Below are positions 16,570-30,815 of a stretch of 64,000 nucleotides of DNA, one piece after another. Origin of the DNA: Oryzomicrobium sp. (GTDB lineage: Bacteria > Pseudomonadota > Gammaproteobacteria > Burkholderiales > Rhodocyclaceae). The notes under the pieces were generated by a model. That model saw only the letters and a program-made list of their open reading frames with translations. It was not told the origin of the DNA and made no database searches. The position numbers and the translations under genes were made by a program. Numbering within the stretch: position 1 is the stretch's first letter; the number at the start of each line of letters is the position of its first letter. The stretch covers positions 248,001 to 312,000 of the forward strand of contig NZ_JAJTBG010000003.1 in NCBI RefSeq assembly GCF_021287045.1. The letters run 5' to 3'.

Positions 16570-17352
16570 ATGGCCAGCCACCATTTCGACGACGGCCTGG
16601 ACCGTAGCGACCTGCCCGTCACCGGACTGGCGGCGGACTACCGCTCCGGCGAGATCACCTGCCGCCATTCCCACCTCAACGCCCAGCTGATCTACGCGGT
16701 GGAAGGAGTGATGGTGGTCAACAGCCCGGAGGGCCGCTGGATCGTCCCCCCCACCCGGGCGATCTGGATGCCGGGGGGCACCGAGCACTGGAACCGCATG
16801 GTCGGCGGAGTGCGCATGCGCACCGTGTTCATCCGTCCCGACGCAGCCCCCGGCCTGCCCCGGGATTGCTCGGTGATCGGCGTATCGCCTCTGCTGCGCG
16901 AGCTGATCGTCGCCGCGGTGGCGGTGCCCCTGCCCTACTCCACCGAATCCCGGGACGGCCGGCTGATGCGCCTGCTGCTCGACGAGATCACCCAGATGGA
17001 CGTGCTGCCCCTGCACTTGCCCACACCCCGGGACGAGCGCCTGGCCCGGCTGTGCGACGGGTTGCTGGCGGCCCCCGACGACACCACGCCGCTCGGCGAC
17101 TGGGCCGGCCGGCTGGGGGTGACAGAAAAGACGCTGCAACGATTGTTCCGCCGCGATACCGGCATGACCTTCGGCGAATGGCGCCAGCAGGCCCGGCTGC
17201 TCGAAGGGCTGGAACAGCTGGCCACCGGCAGCAAGATCGTGGACGTGGCCCTGAACCTGGGCTATAGCAGCCCGAGCGCCTTCGCCACCATGTTCAAGCG
17301 CCAGTTCGGCGTGCCGCCCAGCGCCTATTTCGCCGACGCGGCGGGGGACTGA
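16570..17352 (+). CDS. AraC-family transcriptional regulator
   Basis: 260 aa with an N-terminal cupin-like sensor part (about 20-110, including HSHLNAQLIYAVEGVMVV and PTRAIWMPGG) and a C-terminal double helix-turn-helix (about 165-255: GVTEKTLQRLFRRDTGMTFGEW and a VALNLGYSSPSAFATMFKRQFG segment). The sensor part resembles regulators of efflux transporters. It is divergently transcribed from the Fsr-type exporter, 109 bp away, suggesting local control. Confidence 0.88.
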   Translation: MASHHFDDGLDRSDLPVTGLAADYRSGEITCRHSHLNAQLIYAVEGVMVVNSPEGRWIVPPTRAIWMPGGTEHWNRMVGGVRMRTVFIRPDAAPGLPRDCSVIGVSPLLRELIVAAVAVPLPYSTESRDGRLMRLLLDEITQMDVLPLHLPTPRDERLARLCDGLLAAPDDTTPLGDWAGRLGVTEKTLQRLFRRDTGMTFGEWRQQARLLEGLEQLATGSKIVDVALNLGYSSPSAFATMFKRQFGVPPSAYFADAAGD

Positions 17353-17392
17353 GGGGCAGCCTGCTGTCCGCCTTCCGATCCCGTTGGAACAA

Positions 17393-17426
17393 AGCAAAAG
17401 GGCCGACATCTGTCGGCCCTTTTGCT
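17393..17426. terminator. Bidirectional terminator between AraC regulator and purA
   Basis: AGCAAAAGGGCCGACA pairs perfectly with TGTCGGCCCTTTTGCT across a 2-nt centre; A and T runs in the stem serve both convergent genes. Confidence 0.9.
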
Positions 17427-17453
17427 GTCGCGGAGAGCGATCCCCTGTTCCGC

Positions 17454-19923
<2,470 letters not shown>

Positions 19924-19924
<1 letters not shown>

Positions 19925-20109
19925 CAACGGAAGACCATCAACAGCATCAGCCCGGCCAGCATGACGGTCAGGCCGATGAAGCGGATCTGACCGTCGTTGA
20001 GCTGGACGAGGCGGGAAAAGGTGTCTTTCCAGGCCTTGGGGGCGAGGAAAGGGAGCACGCCTTCGAGCACCAGCATCAGCGCGAAGGCGAGCAGCAGGTT
20101 TTCACTCAT
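19924..20109 (-). CDS. Small DUF2065 membrane protein
   Basis: 61 aa with two membrane segments ([20 protein letters not shown] and [18 protein letters not shown]). Members of this family usually lie directly downstream of hflC, as here (ATGA overlap). Function unknown; association with the HflKC membrane complex is suggested only by gene order. Confidence 0.85.
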
Positions 20110-20984
20110 TTACCGCCCTTGCCCACGTTCTTCATGTACTTGAAGAAGTCGGAGGACGGGTCCACCACCAGCACATCGCTCTTGCTCTTGAAGCTGTTGC
20201 GATAGGCGTCGAGGCTGCGGTAGAAGGCGTAGAACTCGGGGTTCTGGCCGAAGGCCTGGGCGTAGATGGCGGAGGCTTTGCCGTCGCCCTCGCCCTTGAC
20301 CACCTGGGCATCCCGGTAGGCTTCGGCAATGATCACTTCGCGCTGCTTGTCGGCGTCGGCGCGGATCTTCTCGGCCTCGGCGGCGCCCTGGGAGCGCAGC
20401 TCGTTGGCGACCCGCTTGCGCTCGGCCTCCATGCGGCGATAGACCGATTCGGACACTTCGAGGGGCAGCTCGACGCGCTTCAGGCGCACGTCCACGATCT
20501 GCACGCCGATCTTGCGCGCATCCAGGTCGGCTTTGACGCGCATGTCTTCCATGATCTTGTCGCGGCCGCCGGACACCACGTCGTGCACCGTGCGCTTGCC
20601 GAACTCCTCGCGCAGACCGGCGTTCACCGTCTGGGAGAGCCGGGTGCGGGCGCGGGATTCGTCGCCGCCCACCGAGATGTAGTAGAGCTTGGGATCGACG
20701 ATGCGCCACTTGACGAAGGAATCGACCAGGACGTTCTTCTTCTCGGAGGTGATGAAGCGTTCCGGCTCGTTGGAGTCCAGGGTCAGGATGCGGCGGTCGA
20801 AGTAGCGCACGTTCTGAATGAACGGCCACTTCAGCTTGATGCCGGGCTCGGTGATGATCTGCTTGACTTCGCCGAGCTGGAAGACCACGGCGTACTGGCG
20901 CTGATCCACGGTGAACAGGCACATGGCCAGCACGGCGAGAGCGAGGGCGGCGATGCCACCAAGGAGGCTGAGGTTTCTTTTCAT
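20106..20984 (-). CDS. hflC: HflC, band-7 subunit of the HflKC membrane complex
   Basis: 292 aa, one N-terminal membrane anchor (about 7-25), then a periplasmic SPFH/band-7 domain (FTVDQRQYAVVFQLGEVKQI) and a long helical region with EAEKIRADADKQREVI repeats. With HflK it forms a cage around the FtsH protease and modulates its proteolysis. hflK lies 12 nt upstream. Confidence 0.96.
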   Translation of the reverse strand: MKRNLSLLGGIAALALAVLAMCLFTVDQRQYAVVFQLGEVKQIITEPGIKLKWPFIQNVRYFDRRILTLDSNEPERFITSEKKNVLVDSFVKWRIVDPKLYYISVGGDESRARTRLSQTVNAGLREEFGKRTVHDVVSGGRDKIMEDMRVKADLDARKIGVQIVDVRLKRVELPLEVSESVYRRMEAERKRVANELRSQGAAEAEKIRADADKQREVIIAEAYRDAQVVKGEGDGKASAIYAQAFGQNPEFYAFYRSLDAYRNSFKSKSDVLVVDPSSDFFKYMKNVGKGGK

Positions 20985-20996
20985 GGCGTCGTCCCC

Positions 20997-22247
20997 TTAC
21001 CGGGCTTCCCGGTCGCGGGACCGGAGGGAATCGCGGTTGCGGTAGTCGGACTGCTTTTCCACTTGGGGCGGCACGTCATTGGGAATGGCCGTGGGCGCGG
21101 CGCTGCGCGGGGCGGACTCGGCAGGAGCGGCACCGCCCTGGGTCGGCGCAACGGCGCCGGTAGCCTGCATCAGCTTGTCCAGGGGCAGGTAGAGCAGGTT
21201 GCCCTGGCCCCGTGCATCCACCATCACCTTGCTGGTGTTGGAGAAGATTTGCTGCATGGTGTCCAGGTAGAGACGCTGGCGGGTCACTTCGGGGGCCTTG
21301 GCGTACTCGGTGACCACCTGCTTGAAGCGGGAGGCGTCACCCTCGGCCTGGGCGATCACGCGCTGCTTGTAGCCGGTGGCCTCGGCAAGCAGGCGGGCCG
21401 CCGTGCCCTTGGCCTTGGGGATCACGTCGTTGGCGTAGGCCTGGCCTTCGTTCTTCTGCCGCTCCCGGTCCTGGCCGGCCTTGACCGCATCGTCGAAGGC
21501 GGCCTGCACCTGCTCGGGCGGCTGGGCGTTCTGCAAGGTGACCTTGGAGATCAGCACGCCGGTCTTGTAGCGGTCCAGGATGTCCTGCATCAGCTTCTGG
21601 GCCTGGGCGGCGACCTGCTCGCGGCCTTCGTAGAGGACGAAGTCCATCTGGCTCTTGCCGACGATTTCGCGCATGGCGGTTTCGGCAGCCTGCATCACCG
21701 CGTCGTCCGGACCTCGGTTGTTGAATAGGTATTCGACCGGGTCCTTGAGGATGTACTGCACCGCGAACTGGATGTTGATGATGTTCTCATCGTCGGTGAG
21801 CATCAGTGCTTCCTTGAGCACCTTATTCTTCTCGCTACCCCGGTAGCCGACCTCGACGGTGCGCACGCCGGTCAGGTTGACCACTTCGTGGGACTCGATC
21901 GGGTAAGGCAGGCGCCAGCGCAGGCCCGGCTCGGTGGTTTCCTTGAAACGGCCGAACTGCAGCACCACGCCGCGCTGGGAGGCATCGACGATGTAGAAGC
22001 CGCTGGCCAGCCAGGCGAGCAGCACCAGGCCCGCGACGACGCCGATACCGCCACCGAACAGCTTGGGATTCATTTCGGGCATGCCGCCATTACCGCCCCG
22101 ACCGCCATCGCCACCGCCCTTCTTGCCGAAAATGCCGGAAAGCTTGCGGTTGAAATCGCGCCACACTTCTTCCAGGTCCGGCGGCCCCCCTTGCGGGCGG
22201 CGGCCGTCGTTGCCCCCGCGACCCCACTGGGGGTCATTGAGGGACAT
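20997..22247 (-). CDS. hflK: HflK, band-7 subunit of the HflKC membrane complex
   Basis: 416 aa. The N-terminus (MSLNDPQWGRGGNDGR, Gly-rich) is typical, followed by one membrane segment (about 62-80), the band-7 domain (VDASQRGVVLQFGRFKET) and a helical segment. The C-terminal tail is polar and Arg-rich. The ATG at 22247 fits homologues; an in-frame ATG at 22271 is possible. Either way the start overlaps the end of hflX and lacks a strong ribosome-binding site, implying coupling. Confidence 0.95.
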   Translation of the reverse strand: MSLNDPQWGRGGNDGRRPQGGPPDLEEVWRDFNRKLSGIFGKKGGGDGGRGGNGGMPEMNPKLFGGGIGVVAGLVLLAWLASGFYIVDASQRGVVLQFGRFKETTEPGLRWRLPYPIESHEVVNLTGVRTVEVGYRGSEKNKVLKEALMLTDDENIINIQFAVQYILKDPVEYLFNNRGPDDAVMQAAETAMREIVGKSQMDFVLYEGREQVAAQAQKLMQDILDRYKTGVLISKVTLQNAQPPEQVQAAFDDAVKAGQDRERQKNEGQAYANDVIPKAKGTAARLLAEATGYKQRVIAQAEGDASRFKQVVTEYAKAPEVTRQRLYLDTMQQIFSNTSKVMVDARGQGNLLYLPLDKLMQATGAVAPTQGGAAPAESAPRSAAPTAIPNDVPPQVEKQSDYRNRDSLRSRDREAR

Positions 22248-23499
22248 GAGCAGTCCGATGGTCGAAATCATAGGGTTCGTTCAGGTTGGTAGAGCGGTCA
22301 GAGGGAGGAGCCAACTCCGCACTGTCGCCGCTGTCGCGGGAAGGCGGGAGGCTCGCTGCGGGTTCTGCCTGGAAAGCATCATCCACCGGAGGCGGAGCGG
22401 CATGGCGGGTTTTATCCCGGGCAATCTCGGCCAGGGCGTCGCGCAACAGATCGAGCCCCGCGCCAGTCCTGGCGCTGATACGAACGCGGCGGATTCTACC
22501 ATACTCGTCCCGCTCGACTGCCGCGGGCAGGCTGGTCAGATCGGCCTTGTTGAGCACCAGCACCTGGGGCACCGCCGCGGCACCGATCTCGTTCAGGACC
22601 TTGTTCACTTCGGCGATCTGCTCGTCCCGGGCCGGGGAGGCGCTATCCACCACGTGCAGCAGCAGGTCGGCCTGGGCCGTGGCCTCCAGGGTGGCCTGGA
22701 AGGCCGCCACCAGGGAGTGGGGCAAATCACGGATGAAGCCCACCGTGTCGGACACCACCACCTGCCCCACCTCGGACAGCCACACCTTGCGAGAGGTGGT
22801 GTCCAGAGTGGCGAACAGTTGGTCGGCGGCGTACACCCCGGCCTTGGTCAGGGCGTTGAACAGGGTGGATTTTCCGGCGTTGGTGTAGCCCACCAGGGAG
22901 ACGTTGAGCTGGTCGCCGCGCATCCGCGCCTTGCGCTGCACGCCGCGCTGGCGCGACAGCTTGGCCAGGCGCTCCTTGAGGGCCTTGACCCGGATGCCGA
23001 GCAGGCGGCGGTCGGTTTCCAGTTGGGTTTCGCCGGGGCCGCGTAGGCCAATGCCGCCGCGCTGGCGCTCCAGGTGGGTCCAGCCGCGCACCAGGCGGGT
23101 GGACAGGTGTTCGAGTTGGGCCAGCTCGACCTGTAGCTTGCCCTCGGCGCTCTGGGCGCGCAGGGCGAAGATGTCCAGGATCAGGCTGGTGCGGTCCACC
23201 ACCCGGCACTTCAGCTCCCGCTCCAGGTTGCGTTGCTGGCCCGGAGAAAGCTCGTGGTTGAAGACCACCAGGTCGGCCTGGGCGGCGCGCATGGCGGCGC
23301 CGATTTCCTCGACCTTGCCCTTGCCCGCGAACATAGCGGGATCGGGGGACTGGCGGCGCCCGGTGACCTCGGCGACGACCTGGCCGCCGGCGGATTCGAT
23401 GAGGAGGCGGACCTCCTCCATGTCTTCCTGTATGTCGCGGCGGCCGAAGTCGAGTTGGACGACAACGGCGCGTTCGCCGGCGGAAGGACGTTCAAACAT
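22234..23499 (-). CDS. hflX: GTPase HflX, ribosome-associated
   Basis: 421 aa. N-terminal HflX domain with glycine-rich loop (QRGGIGLRGPGETQLETDRR), then a G domain with GYTNAGKSTLFN (G1), DTVGFI (G3) and NKAD (G4). HflX splits stalled or hibernating ribosomes under stress. The C-terminal tail (about 365-421) is variable, acidic and long. Start chosen at 23499 (MFERPSAGERAV). The last 14 nt overlap hflK. Confidence 0.96.
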   Translation of the reverse strand: MFERPSAGERAVVVQLDFGRRDIQEDMEEVRLLIESAGGQVVAEVTGRRQSPDPAMFAGKGKVEEIGAAMRAAQADLVVFNHELSPGQQRNLERELKCRVVDRTSLILDIFALRAQSAEGKLQVELAQLEHLSTRLVRGWTHLERQRGGIGLRGPGETQLETDRRLLGIRVKALKERLAKLSRQRGVQRKARMRGDQLNVSLVGYTNAGKSTLFNALTKAGVYAADQLFATLDTTSRKVWLSEVGQVVVSDTVGFIRDLPHSLVAAFQATLEATAQADLLLHVVDSASPARDEQIAEVNKVLNEIGAAAVPQVLVLNKADLTSLPAAVERDEYGRIRRVRISARTGAGLDLLRDALAEIARDKTRHAAPPPVDDAFQAEPAASLPPSRDSGDSAELAPPSDRSTNLNEPYDFDHRTAHVPQ

Positions 23500-23594
23500 G
23501 GTGTTCTCAGTAGGCGCGGATGCGGAAAAGGAAAAACTCGGCTGCCTTGCCGCGGCGAAAACCGCCACGGCACCGCACGCGCCCCGTCAGACGA

Positions 23595-23617
23595 CGCGGC
23601 CGGCAGAGCCGGCCGCG
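23595..23617. other. GC hairpin between hfq and hflX
   Basis: CGCGGCCGGC / GCCGGCCGCG, 10 bp with a 3-nt loop, without a following T run. It may slow read-through from hfq or protect its mRNA end. Confidence 0.5.
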
Positions 23618-23642
23618 CAGGTGTCTTGCCAGGCAGGATCGA

Positions 23643-23882
23643 TCAGGAATCCTGAGACTGTTCGTGCTGGAGGTTGACCGGGCGGGCGGGAACCACGGTG
23701 GAGATGGCATGCTTATAGACCATCTGGGTAACCGTGTTCTTGAGCAGCACCACATACTGATCGAAGGACTCGATCTGGCCCTGCAGCTTGATGCCATTGA
23801 CCAAATAGATCGAAACCGGAACATGCTCCCGGCGCAGGGTGTTGAGGAACGGGTCTTGTAAAAGTTGCCCTTTATTGCTCAT
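23643..23882 (-). CDS. hfq: RNA chaperone Hfq
   Basis: 79 aa, normal length. Sm1 motif ([20 protein letters not shown]) and Sm2 motif YKHAIST are intact. The hexamer pairs small RNAs with mRNAs. The C-terminal tail is short, as in other betaproteobacteria. hflX follows downstream, the usual order. Confidence 0.98.
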   Translation of the reverse strand: MSNKGQLLQDPFLNTLRREHVPVSIYLVNGIKLQGQIESFDQYVVLLKNTVTQMVYKHAISTVVPARPVNLQHEQSQDS

Positions 23883-23996
23883 GGTCTTGGCTCCATGGGT
23901 TAGTTGTTTTAAAAATATGAGTAAAGCTTAAAGGGATTTGGCGTAACCGCCAACGGAATTCCTGTAACGAAACACGACGCGGCGTTCCCTCCCCCT

Positions 23997-25394
23997 TCAG
24001 GAAGTCTTGCCGAAACGCCGCTCCTGCTTCTTCTTGAAGGTGTCGCGCTTGCTTTCCAGGCGCCGCTTCGGCTCTTCGTCCACGTACGGGTTGTGGGTCA
24101 CGTTGAACTGGATGCGCAGCGGCGTACCCTCCAATTTGAACGCATCCCGATAAGTCCGTTCCAGGTAACGCTTGTAACTGTCGGAAATATGATCCAGGGC
24201 ATTGCCGTGGACCACCACCACCGGCGGGTTGGAACCGCCCTGGTGGGCGTAGCGGGGCTTGGGGCGGAACAGGCCGTGGCGCGGCGGGGCCTGCTTGGCC
24301 ACGGCGTCGATCAGCACCCGGGTCAGTTGCGGGGTGGACAGCTTGATCATGGCGGCGTTGTAGGCGCCGTCCACCGACTTGAGCAGATCGCCCAGCCCCT
24401 GGCTCTTGAGGGCCGAAATGGGGTGGAAGCGGGCGAAGTCGAGGAACTTCAGCTTGTCGAGCAGCCGGGTCTTCACCTGGTCCCGCTCGTAGGCGCTCAT
24501 GCCGTCCCACTTGTTGATGGCCACCACCAGGGCCCGCCCGGATTCGACGATGAAGCCGGCGATGTGGGCGTCCTGATCGGAGATGTCGGCCTGGGCGTCG
24601 AGCACCAGCACCACCACGTTGGCATCCTCGATGGACTGGAGCGTCTTCACCACCGAGAACTTCTCGATGGCCTCGAACACCTTGCCCTTGCGGCGTAGGC
24701 CCGCCGTATCGATCAGCGTGTATTTGCGGCCGTTGCGCTCAAAATCGACGAAGATCGAATCCCGAGTGGTCCCGGGCATGTCGAAGGCGATGACCCGCTC
24801 TTCGCCGATCAGGGCGTTGATCAGGGTGGACTTGCCCACGTTGGGACGGCCGACGATGGCTACCCGGGGATGGCGGTCCCTGGCCTCTTCCTCGCTGGGT
24901 TCCGGATAGGGTTCCAGGGCCAGGTCCACCAGACCCTTGACGCCTTCACCATGGGAGGCGGAAATGGCCCAGGGCTCGCCCAGGCCCAGTTCATGGAAGT
25001 CGGCGCTGGTGACGCCCTTGTCCATGCCCTCGGTCTTGTTCACCGCCACGAACACCGGCCGGTCGTGGCGGCGCAACTTGTTGGCGATGTCCTTGTCGTG
25101 GGCGGTGATGCCCTGGCGGCCGTCCACGACGAAGATCACCACGTCGGCCTCGGCGATGGCCTGCTCGGTCTGGCGCGCCATCTCATGCAGGATGCCTTCC
25201 TTGGCCAGGGGCTCGAAGCCCCCGGTATCCACCACCAGGAAAGGCTTGACGCCGACCTTGCCGTGACCGTAGTGACGGTCCCGGGTCAGGCCGGGCAAAT
25301 CCGCCACCAGGGCGTCCCGGGTCTTGGTCAGGCGGTTGAACAGGGTGGACTTGCCCACGTTGGGGCGCCCCACCAGGACGACGGTAGGTTTCAT
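23997..25394 (-). CDS. der: Ribosome biogenesis GTPase Der (EngA)
   Basis: 465 aa with two tandem G domains, each with GRPNVGKST (near residues 8 and 183), DTAG/DTGG and NKxxG motifs (NKTEGMD, NKWDGMS), and a C-terminal KH-like domain. Needed for 50S subunit assembly. Start at 25394 overlaps the bamB stop (ATGA). Confidence 0.97.
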   Translation of the reverse strand: MKPTVVLVGRPNVGKSTLFNRLTKTRDALVADLPGLTRDRHYGHGKVGVKPFLVVDTGGFEPLAKEGILHEMARQTEQAIAEADVVIFVVDGRQGITAHDKDIANKLRRHDRPVFVAVNKTEGMDKGVTSADFHELGLGEPWAISASHGEGVKGLVDLALEPYPEPSEEEARDRHPRVAIVGRPNVGKSTLINALIGEERVIAFDMPGTTRDSIFVDFERNGRKYTLIDTAGLRRKGKVFEAIEKFSVVKTLQSIEDANVVVLVLDAQADISDQDAHIAGFIVESGRALVVAINKWDGMSAYERDQVKTRLLDKLKFLDFARFHPISALKSQGLGDLLKSVDGAYNAAMIKLSTPQLTRVLIDAVAKQAPPRHGLFRPKPRYAHQGGSNPPVVVVHGNALDHISDSYKRYLERTYRDAFKLEGTPLRIQFNVTHNPYVDEEPKRRLESKRDTFKKKQERRFGKTS

Positions 25395-26545
25395 TGCAGA
25401 TCCAGGGCGAACACCCCGCCCTTCTGGGTTTCCACGACGAACCCGGCGCCCTGGGGCACCAGGGGGGCGGTCACCGGGCTGCCGTCGGTGGCGCTGCGAC
25501 CGATGAAGGCACCGGTGTCCCGGTTGAGCACGTGGACGCGCCCTTCCAGGTCCGCCGTCACGACCACGCCGCGCCGCACCAGGGGCGTCGTCAGCTGACG
25601 GTTGGACAGCTTGTCCTGCTTCCACACCGAGGAACCGCTGAAGCGGTCGAAGGCCTGGATAGTGCCCTTGTCGTCCACGGCATAGACCTGACGGTTGTCG
25701 ATGGCCAGGCCGGCGGTGGAGGAAAAGTCCCGGGCCCACAGGGAGTTGCCGGTTTGCAGGTCGAAGCAGGCGATGCGGCCCTGGTAGGCCACGGCGCAAA
25801 TCTGGTTGCCTTCCAGCACAGGGCCGGCCACCACGTCGGCGATGCGGTCGAGTTCGGTGGTGCCCTTGGGCAGGGCCACGGTGCCTTCCCACAGGGCGGC
25901 GCCGTTGTTGCTGGCCACGGCCACCAGCTTGCCGCCGGGGAAGCCGGAGAAGACGTAGCGGTCCACCACCAGCACCGGCGCGGTGGAGCGCAGGGCCAGG
26001 GGCGGGGTCTGGCGCTGGTAGGTCCACTTCTTGCGGCCGTCGGCCGGGTCGAAGGCGAACAGGCGGTAGTCGCTGCCCTTCACCGCCACCAGGTCGCCGG
26101 TGACGGCGGGGGGGGCCAGCACTTCGCTGCCGGCCTTGGCGCGCCACAGCACCTTGCCATCGTCGGCGGACAGGGCGATTACGTCCCCCTTGGAGGTGGC
26201 GACCACCACCAGCTTGCCGTCGCTGCCGACACCGGCGGAGAGCTTCTGGTCCACGTCGGTCTTCCACAGCCGCTTGCCGTCCTCAAAGGCGGCAACGACG
26301 CCGTTGCGTCCGGCGGCGAAGACCTTCTGGCCGGCCACGGCCGGGGTGAACACGTAGCCCTCGGCCTTGGGTACGGACTCGGACCACAGGGTCTTGACGT
26401 CCACGCTGGCCTGGATGGGCTTGAGCTCGGCGACCTTGATCTTGTCGCCGCTGGAGAAGGGATTGAGGCTGGAGCAGCCGGTCAGGCCCGCCAGCAGCGT
26501 GACCAGGACCAGCGGAGCAGCGGAAATACGGTAATGGCGGCGCAT
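25391..26545 (-). CDS. bamB: BamB, outer-membrane protein assembly lipoprotein
   Basis: 384 aa. Lipoprotein signal with lipobox LLAGLTGC (Cys24), then an eight-bladed beta-propeller with repeated PQQ-like blades (for example [16 protein letters not shown] and [15 protein letters not shown]). Part of the BAM complex that inserts outer-membrane barrels. Located between yfgM and der, the conserved order. Confidence 0.96.
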   Translation of the reverse strand: MRRHYRISAAPLVLVTLLAGLTGCSSLNPFSSGDKIKVAELKPIQASVDVKTLWSESVPKAEGYVFTPAVAGQKVFAAGRNGVVAAFEDGKRLWKTDVDQKLSAGVGSDGKLVVVATSKGDVIALSADDGKVLWRAKAGSEVLAPPAVTGDLVAVKGSDYRLFAFDPADGRKKWTYQRQTPPLALRSTAPVLVVDRYVFSGFPGGKLVAVASNNGAALWEGTVALPKGTTELDRIADVVAGPVLEGNQICAVAYQGRIACFDLQTGNSLWARDFSSTAGLAIDNRQVYAVDDKGTIQAFDRFSGSSVWKQDKLSNRQLTTPLVRRGVVVTADLEGRVHVLNRDTGAFIGRSATDGSPVTAPLVPQGAGFVVETQKGGVFALDLQ

Positions 26546-27216
26546 CAGGCCCCTCCCAGCGCGTCGAGTTTCTGTTGCAGGAGATCCTTGTAGGGACCAG
26601 CGGCCTGGGCGGCCACGCTGCTGCCCTCCCCTGCCTTTTCGGCGCCCAGCTTGGCCAGGGCGTCCTGGTAGGCGCTACGTGCCTCGGCGGACTTGCCCTG
26701 GGCCAGCAGCACGTCGCCCTTGAGTTCGGCGAAGCGGGCGGCAAAGCCTTCGGCGGGAGCGGGCTCCAGGGCCTTGAGGGCCTCGTCGTAGGCCTTGTCG
26801 TCGAGCAGCACCGCCGCCAGGCGCAGGCGCGCCACGTCGCGCAGTTCGCTGCTGCCGTGCTCGCTGGCCCAGGTCAGCTGGGCCCGGGCGGACTTCAGGT
26901 CGCCGGAATCGAACAGCATCTTGCCGGCCACCAGGGCGCCCATGGGCGCGTAGCCCGTGCCGCTGTACTTTTCGACCAGCTCGCCGGCAGCCGCCTTGAC
27001 CTTGGCGCTGTCCTTGGCTTCCGCGGCCTGGGCCAGTACGCCGTAGATGGCTGAGGCTTCGGCGGCCTGCCTGTTCTGGTAGCCCTGCCAGCCGAAATAG
27101 CCGCCCACACCCACCGCGGCCACCACGACGGCGCCGGTGATCAGGTTGCCGTACTGCTGCCAGAAGGCCTTGGCATTGGCGATCTGCTCTTGTTCTTCAA
27201 GGTCGTAGGCTGCCAT
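26545..27216 (-). CDS. YfgM-like periplasmic TPR protein
   Basis: 223 aa. Short cytosolic N-terminus (YDLEEQEQIANAKAFWQQYG), one membrane segment (about 25-45, GAVVVAAVGVGGYFGW) and TPR-like helices. In E. coli YfgM works with PpiD at the Sec translocon. TGATG overlap with bamB and one base from hisS indicate a tight operon. Confidence 0.9.
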   Translation of the reverse strand: MAAYDLEEQEQIANAKAFWQQYGNLITGAVVVAAVGVGGYFGWQGYQNRQAAEASAIYGVLAQAAEAKDSAKVKAAAGELVEKYSGTGYAPMGALVAGKMLFDSGDLKSARAQLTWASEHGSSELRDVARLRLAAVLLDDKAYDEALKALEPAPAEGFAARFAELKGDVLLAQGKSAEARSAYQDALAKLGAEKAGEGSSVAAQAAGPYKDLLQQKLDALGGA

Positions 27217-27217
27217 G

Positions 27218-28531
27218 TCAATCTTCCCAATCCATGAGGGTATTCATGATGGTGTCGGCCAGATCGTCGGCCTTCACGCGCTGTTGTTCGGCCCGGGAGG
27301 CGGGGTCCTGGCCCTCGCCGCGCAGCGGCTTGAGGCTGACTTCGCCGGCCGCCGCCTCGTCGTCGCCGATGATCACGGCGAAGGCGGCATGGCTGGCGTC
27401 GGCCCGCTTCATCTGGGCCTTGAAACTGCCGCCGCCACAGTGCAGCAGGGTGCGGATGCCCACGTCGCGCAGCTGCTCGGCGACGCGGAAGGCTAGGCGG
27501 CTGGCTTCGTCGCCCTGGTGCACCACGTACACTTCCACCCCCTCGGGGGCGGGAGTGCCGCCGGCATCTTCGATTAGGGCGATCAGCCGTTCCACGCCCA
27601 TGGCGAAGCCGCAGGCCGGGGTCGGTTTGCCGCCCAGTTGGCCCACCAGGCCGTCGTAACGGCCGCCGGCGCAGACCGTGCCCTGGGCGCCGAGGCGGTC
27701 GGTGACCCATTCGAACACGGTCAGGTTGTAGTAATCGAGACCGCGCACCAGGCGGGGGTTGATCTCGTAGGGAATGCCAGCATCGCGCAACACCCGCTGG
27801 ACGCCCTCAAAGTGGGCCAGGGATTCGGCGCCGAGGAAATCGATCAACTTCGGCGCGTTGGCGCACAACTCCTGCATCGCCGGGTTCTTGGTATCCAGGA
27901 TGCGCAGGGGGTTGGTGTGCAGGCGGCGCTGGGCGTCCTCGTCGAGCAGCTCGGCGTGGCCTTCGAAGTAGGCGATCAGGGCGGCGCGGTGCTGGGCCCG
28001 CTCCTCCGGCTGACCCAGGCTGTTCAATTGCAGGCGGATGCCGTCCAGCCCCAGGTCGTCCCACAGCCGGGCGCCCATCAGGATCAGCTCGGCATCCACA
28101 TCCGGGCCGGCAAAGCCGATGGTCTCCACGCCCACCTGGTGGAACTGGCGGTAACGGCCCTTCTGGGGGCGCTCGTGGCGGAACATGGGGCCGAAGTAGT
28201 AGAGCCGCTGGGGGATCTGGTTGGCGATGCCGTGCTCGATCACGGCGCGCACGCAGCCGGCGGTGCCCTCGGGGCGCAGGGTCAGCAGGTCGCCGTTGAG
28301 GCTATCCTCGAAGGAGTACATCTCCTTCTCGACGATGTCGGTGACCTCGCCGATGGCCCGCTTGAACAGCGGGGTGGGCTCGACGATGGGCATGCGAATC
28401 GGCCGGTAGCCGTAGCCCTTCAGCCAGGAGCGGACGGTTTCTTCGAAGACTTCCCAGAACTCGGCGGCGTCGGGGAGGATGTCGTTCATCCCCTTGACGG
28501 CCTGGAGCGCTTTCTGTGCGGGTTTGCTCAT
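27218..28531 (-). CDS. hisS: Histidyl-tRNA synthetase
   Basis: 437 aa. Class II motifs present: motif 2 ([20 protein letters not shown]), the histidine A motif [15 protein letters not shown] and motif 3 (GFAMGVERL). A C-terminal anticodon-binding domain (about 340-430) distinguishes it from HisZ. Charges tRNA-His. Confidence 0.98.
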   Translation of the reverse strand: MSKPAQKALQAVKGMNDILPDAAEFWEVFEETVRSWLKGYGYRPIRMPIVEPTPLFKRAIGEVTDIVEKEMYSFEDSLNGDLLTLRPEGTAGCVRAVIEHGIANQIPQRLYYFGPMFRHERPQKGRYRQFHQVGVETIGFAGPDVDAELILMGARLWDDLGLDGIRLQLNSLGQPEERAQHRAALIAYFEGHAELLDEDAQRRLHTNPLRILDTKNPAMQELCANAPKLIDFLGAESLAHFEGVQRVLRDAGIPYEINPRLVRGLDYYNLTVFEWVTDRLGAQGTVCAGGRYDGLVGQLGGKPTPACGFAMGVERLIALIEDAGGTPAPEGVEVYVVHQGDEASRLAFRVAEQLRDVGIRTLLHCGGGSFKAQMKRADASHAAFAVIIGDDEAAAGEVSLKPLRGEGQDPASRAEQQRVKADDLADTIMNTLMDWED

Positions 28532-28543
28532 GCGTTGCTTTTG

Positions 28544-29794
<1,251 letters not shown>

Positions 29795-29807
29795 GGACGA
29801 ACGAACC

Positions 29808-30815
29808 TTATTGGACGGACAGGCGGGCCACGTCGCTGGCCCCGTTGGGGGTCAGGGCCACCGGCTTGCCGTTGTAGAACACTTTGACGGTGCTGGCGTT
29901 GCCCACCACCAGGCTGAAGGGGGGAGTGCCGGCCAGTTCTTTCTGGCTGCCGGCGGGCTGGAGCTGGGACAGCAGGATCTGGCCGCTCTTGTCCTTCACC
30001 TCGACCCAGGAAGGCTTGGCAAACTCGAAACTCAGCTTGCCCTGGCCCGGCGGCGTGATGGCGCCCTGGGCCGCCGGCACCGGGGCAGGCGCAGGTTGGG
30101 CGGCGGGGGGCGCGGCCACGGCGGCCGCAGGCTTGTCGGCCACGGGCGCAGCCGGGGCCGAAGCCGAAATCGGGGCGGGGGCGGCAGCGGGGGTTTCTGC
30201 CGTAGCCGGGGCGGCCGAAACGGCGGCAGCGTTGACATCGCCGGCCACGGCATCGGCGGGAACCGCAGGTGCGGCGGCCTGGGGAGGCTCGGGCTGGGGC
30301 TCGGCCTCGGGGGCCTTCTCTTCCACAGCCGGTGCCGGCGTGCTGACCAGCAGGGGCTCCACCGTGTCTTCCCAGAAGTTGTCCGGCAGCAGGAAGTAGA
30401 TGCCCAAGGCCACCACCACCATGCCCGCGGCCCCCAGGGCCACTACCATGTCGCGGCGCCGGGCGGAACCGGGCCGGGGCAGCTCGCCCGAGGCGGTGCG
30501 CGCCAGTTCGATCTTGACCGGCTCCGGCGCCAGACTGGCTTCCAGGTGGGCAAGCAGCATGTCGCCGTCGAGTTGCAGCAGGCGGGCGTAGTTGCGCAGG
30601 AAGCCCCGGGCAAAGGTCTGGCCCGGCAGGCGCTGCCAGTCGTCGGCCTCGATGGCTTCCACCTGGCGGACGCTCAGCTTGAGCAGGCTGGCCACTTCGC
30701 CGACGGAAACGCCCCGTTGCTCGCGGGCGGCACGCAGGTACTGGCCGACGCTCTGCTGGGGCGCCGCGGCGGTTTCGTTATCGATGGGCAGGATTGCTTC
30801 GGTCACGCTATTCAT
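29808..30815 (-). CDS. RodZ-like helix-turn-helix membrane protein
   Basis: 335 aa. Cytoplasmic HTH_25 domain (about 22-90, [24 protein letters not shown]), a membrane segment (about 121-139), a long Pro/Ala-rich periplasmic linker (about 155-255) and a C-terminal DUF4115 beta domain. RodZ links MreB to cell-wall synthesis and shape. Position between ispG and the pilus gene pilW is conserved in many proteobacteria. Confidence 0.9.
   Translation of the reverse strand: MNSVTEAILPIDNETAAAPQQSVGQYLRAAREQRGVSVGEVASLLKLSVRQVEAIEADDWQRLPGQTFARGFLRNYARLLQLDGDMLLAHLEASLAPEPVKIELARTASGELPRPGSARRRDMVVALGAAGMVVVALGIYFLLPDNFWEDTVEPLLVSTPAPAVEEKAPEAEPQPEPPQAAAPAVPADAVAGDVNAAAVSAAPATAETPAAAPAPISASAPAAPVADKPAAAVAAPPAAQPAPAPVPAAQGAITPPGQGKLSFEFAKPSWVEVKDKSGQILLSQLQPAGSQKELAGTPPFSLVVGNASTVKVFYNGKPVALTPNGASDVARLSVQ

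Noticed and set aside
22270..22300. tRNA-like string GGTTGGTAGAGCGGTCAG
   Set aside because: No cloverleaf can be completed around it and it lies within the hflX coding sequence.
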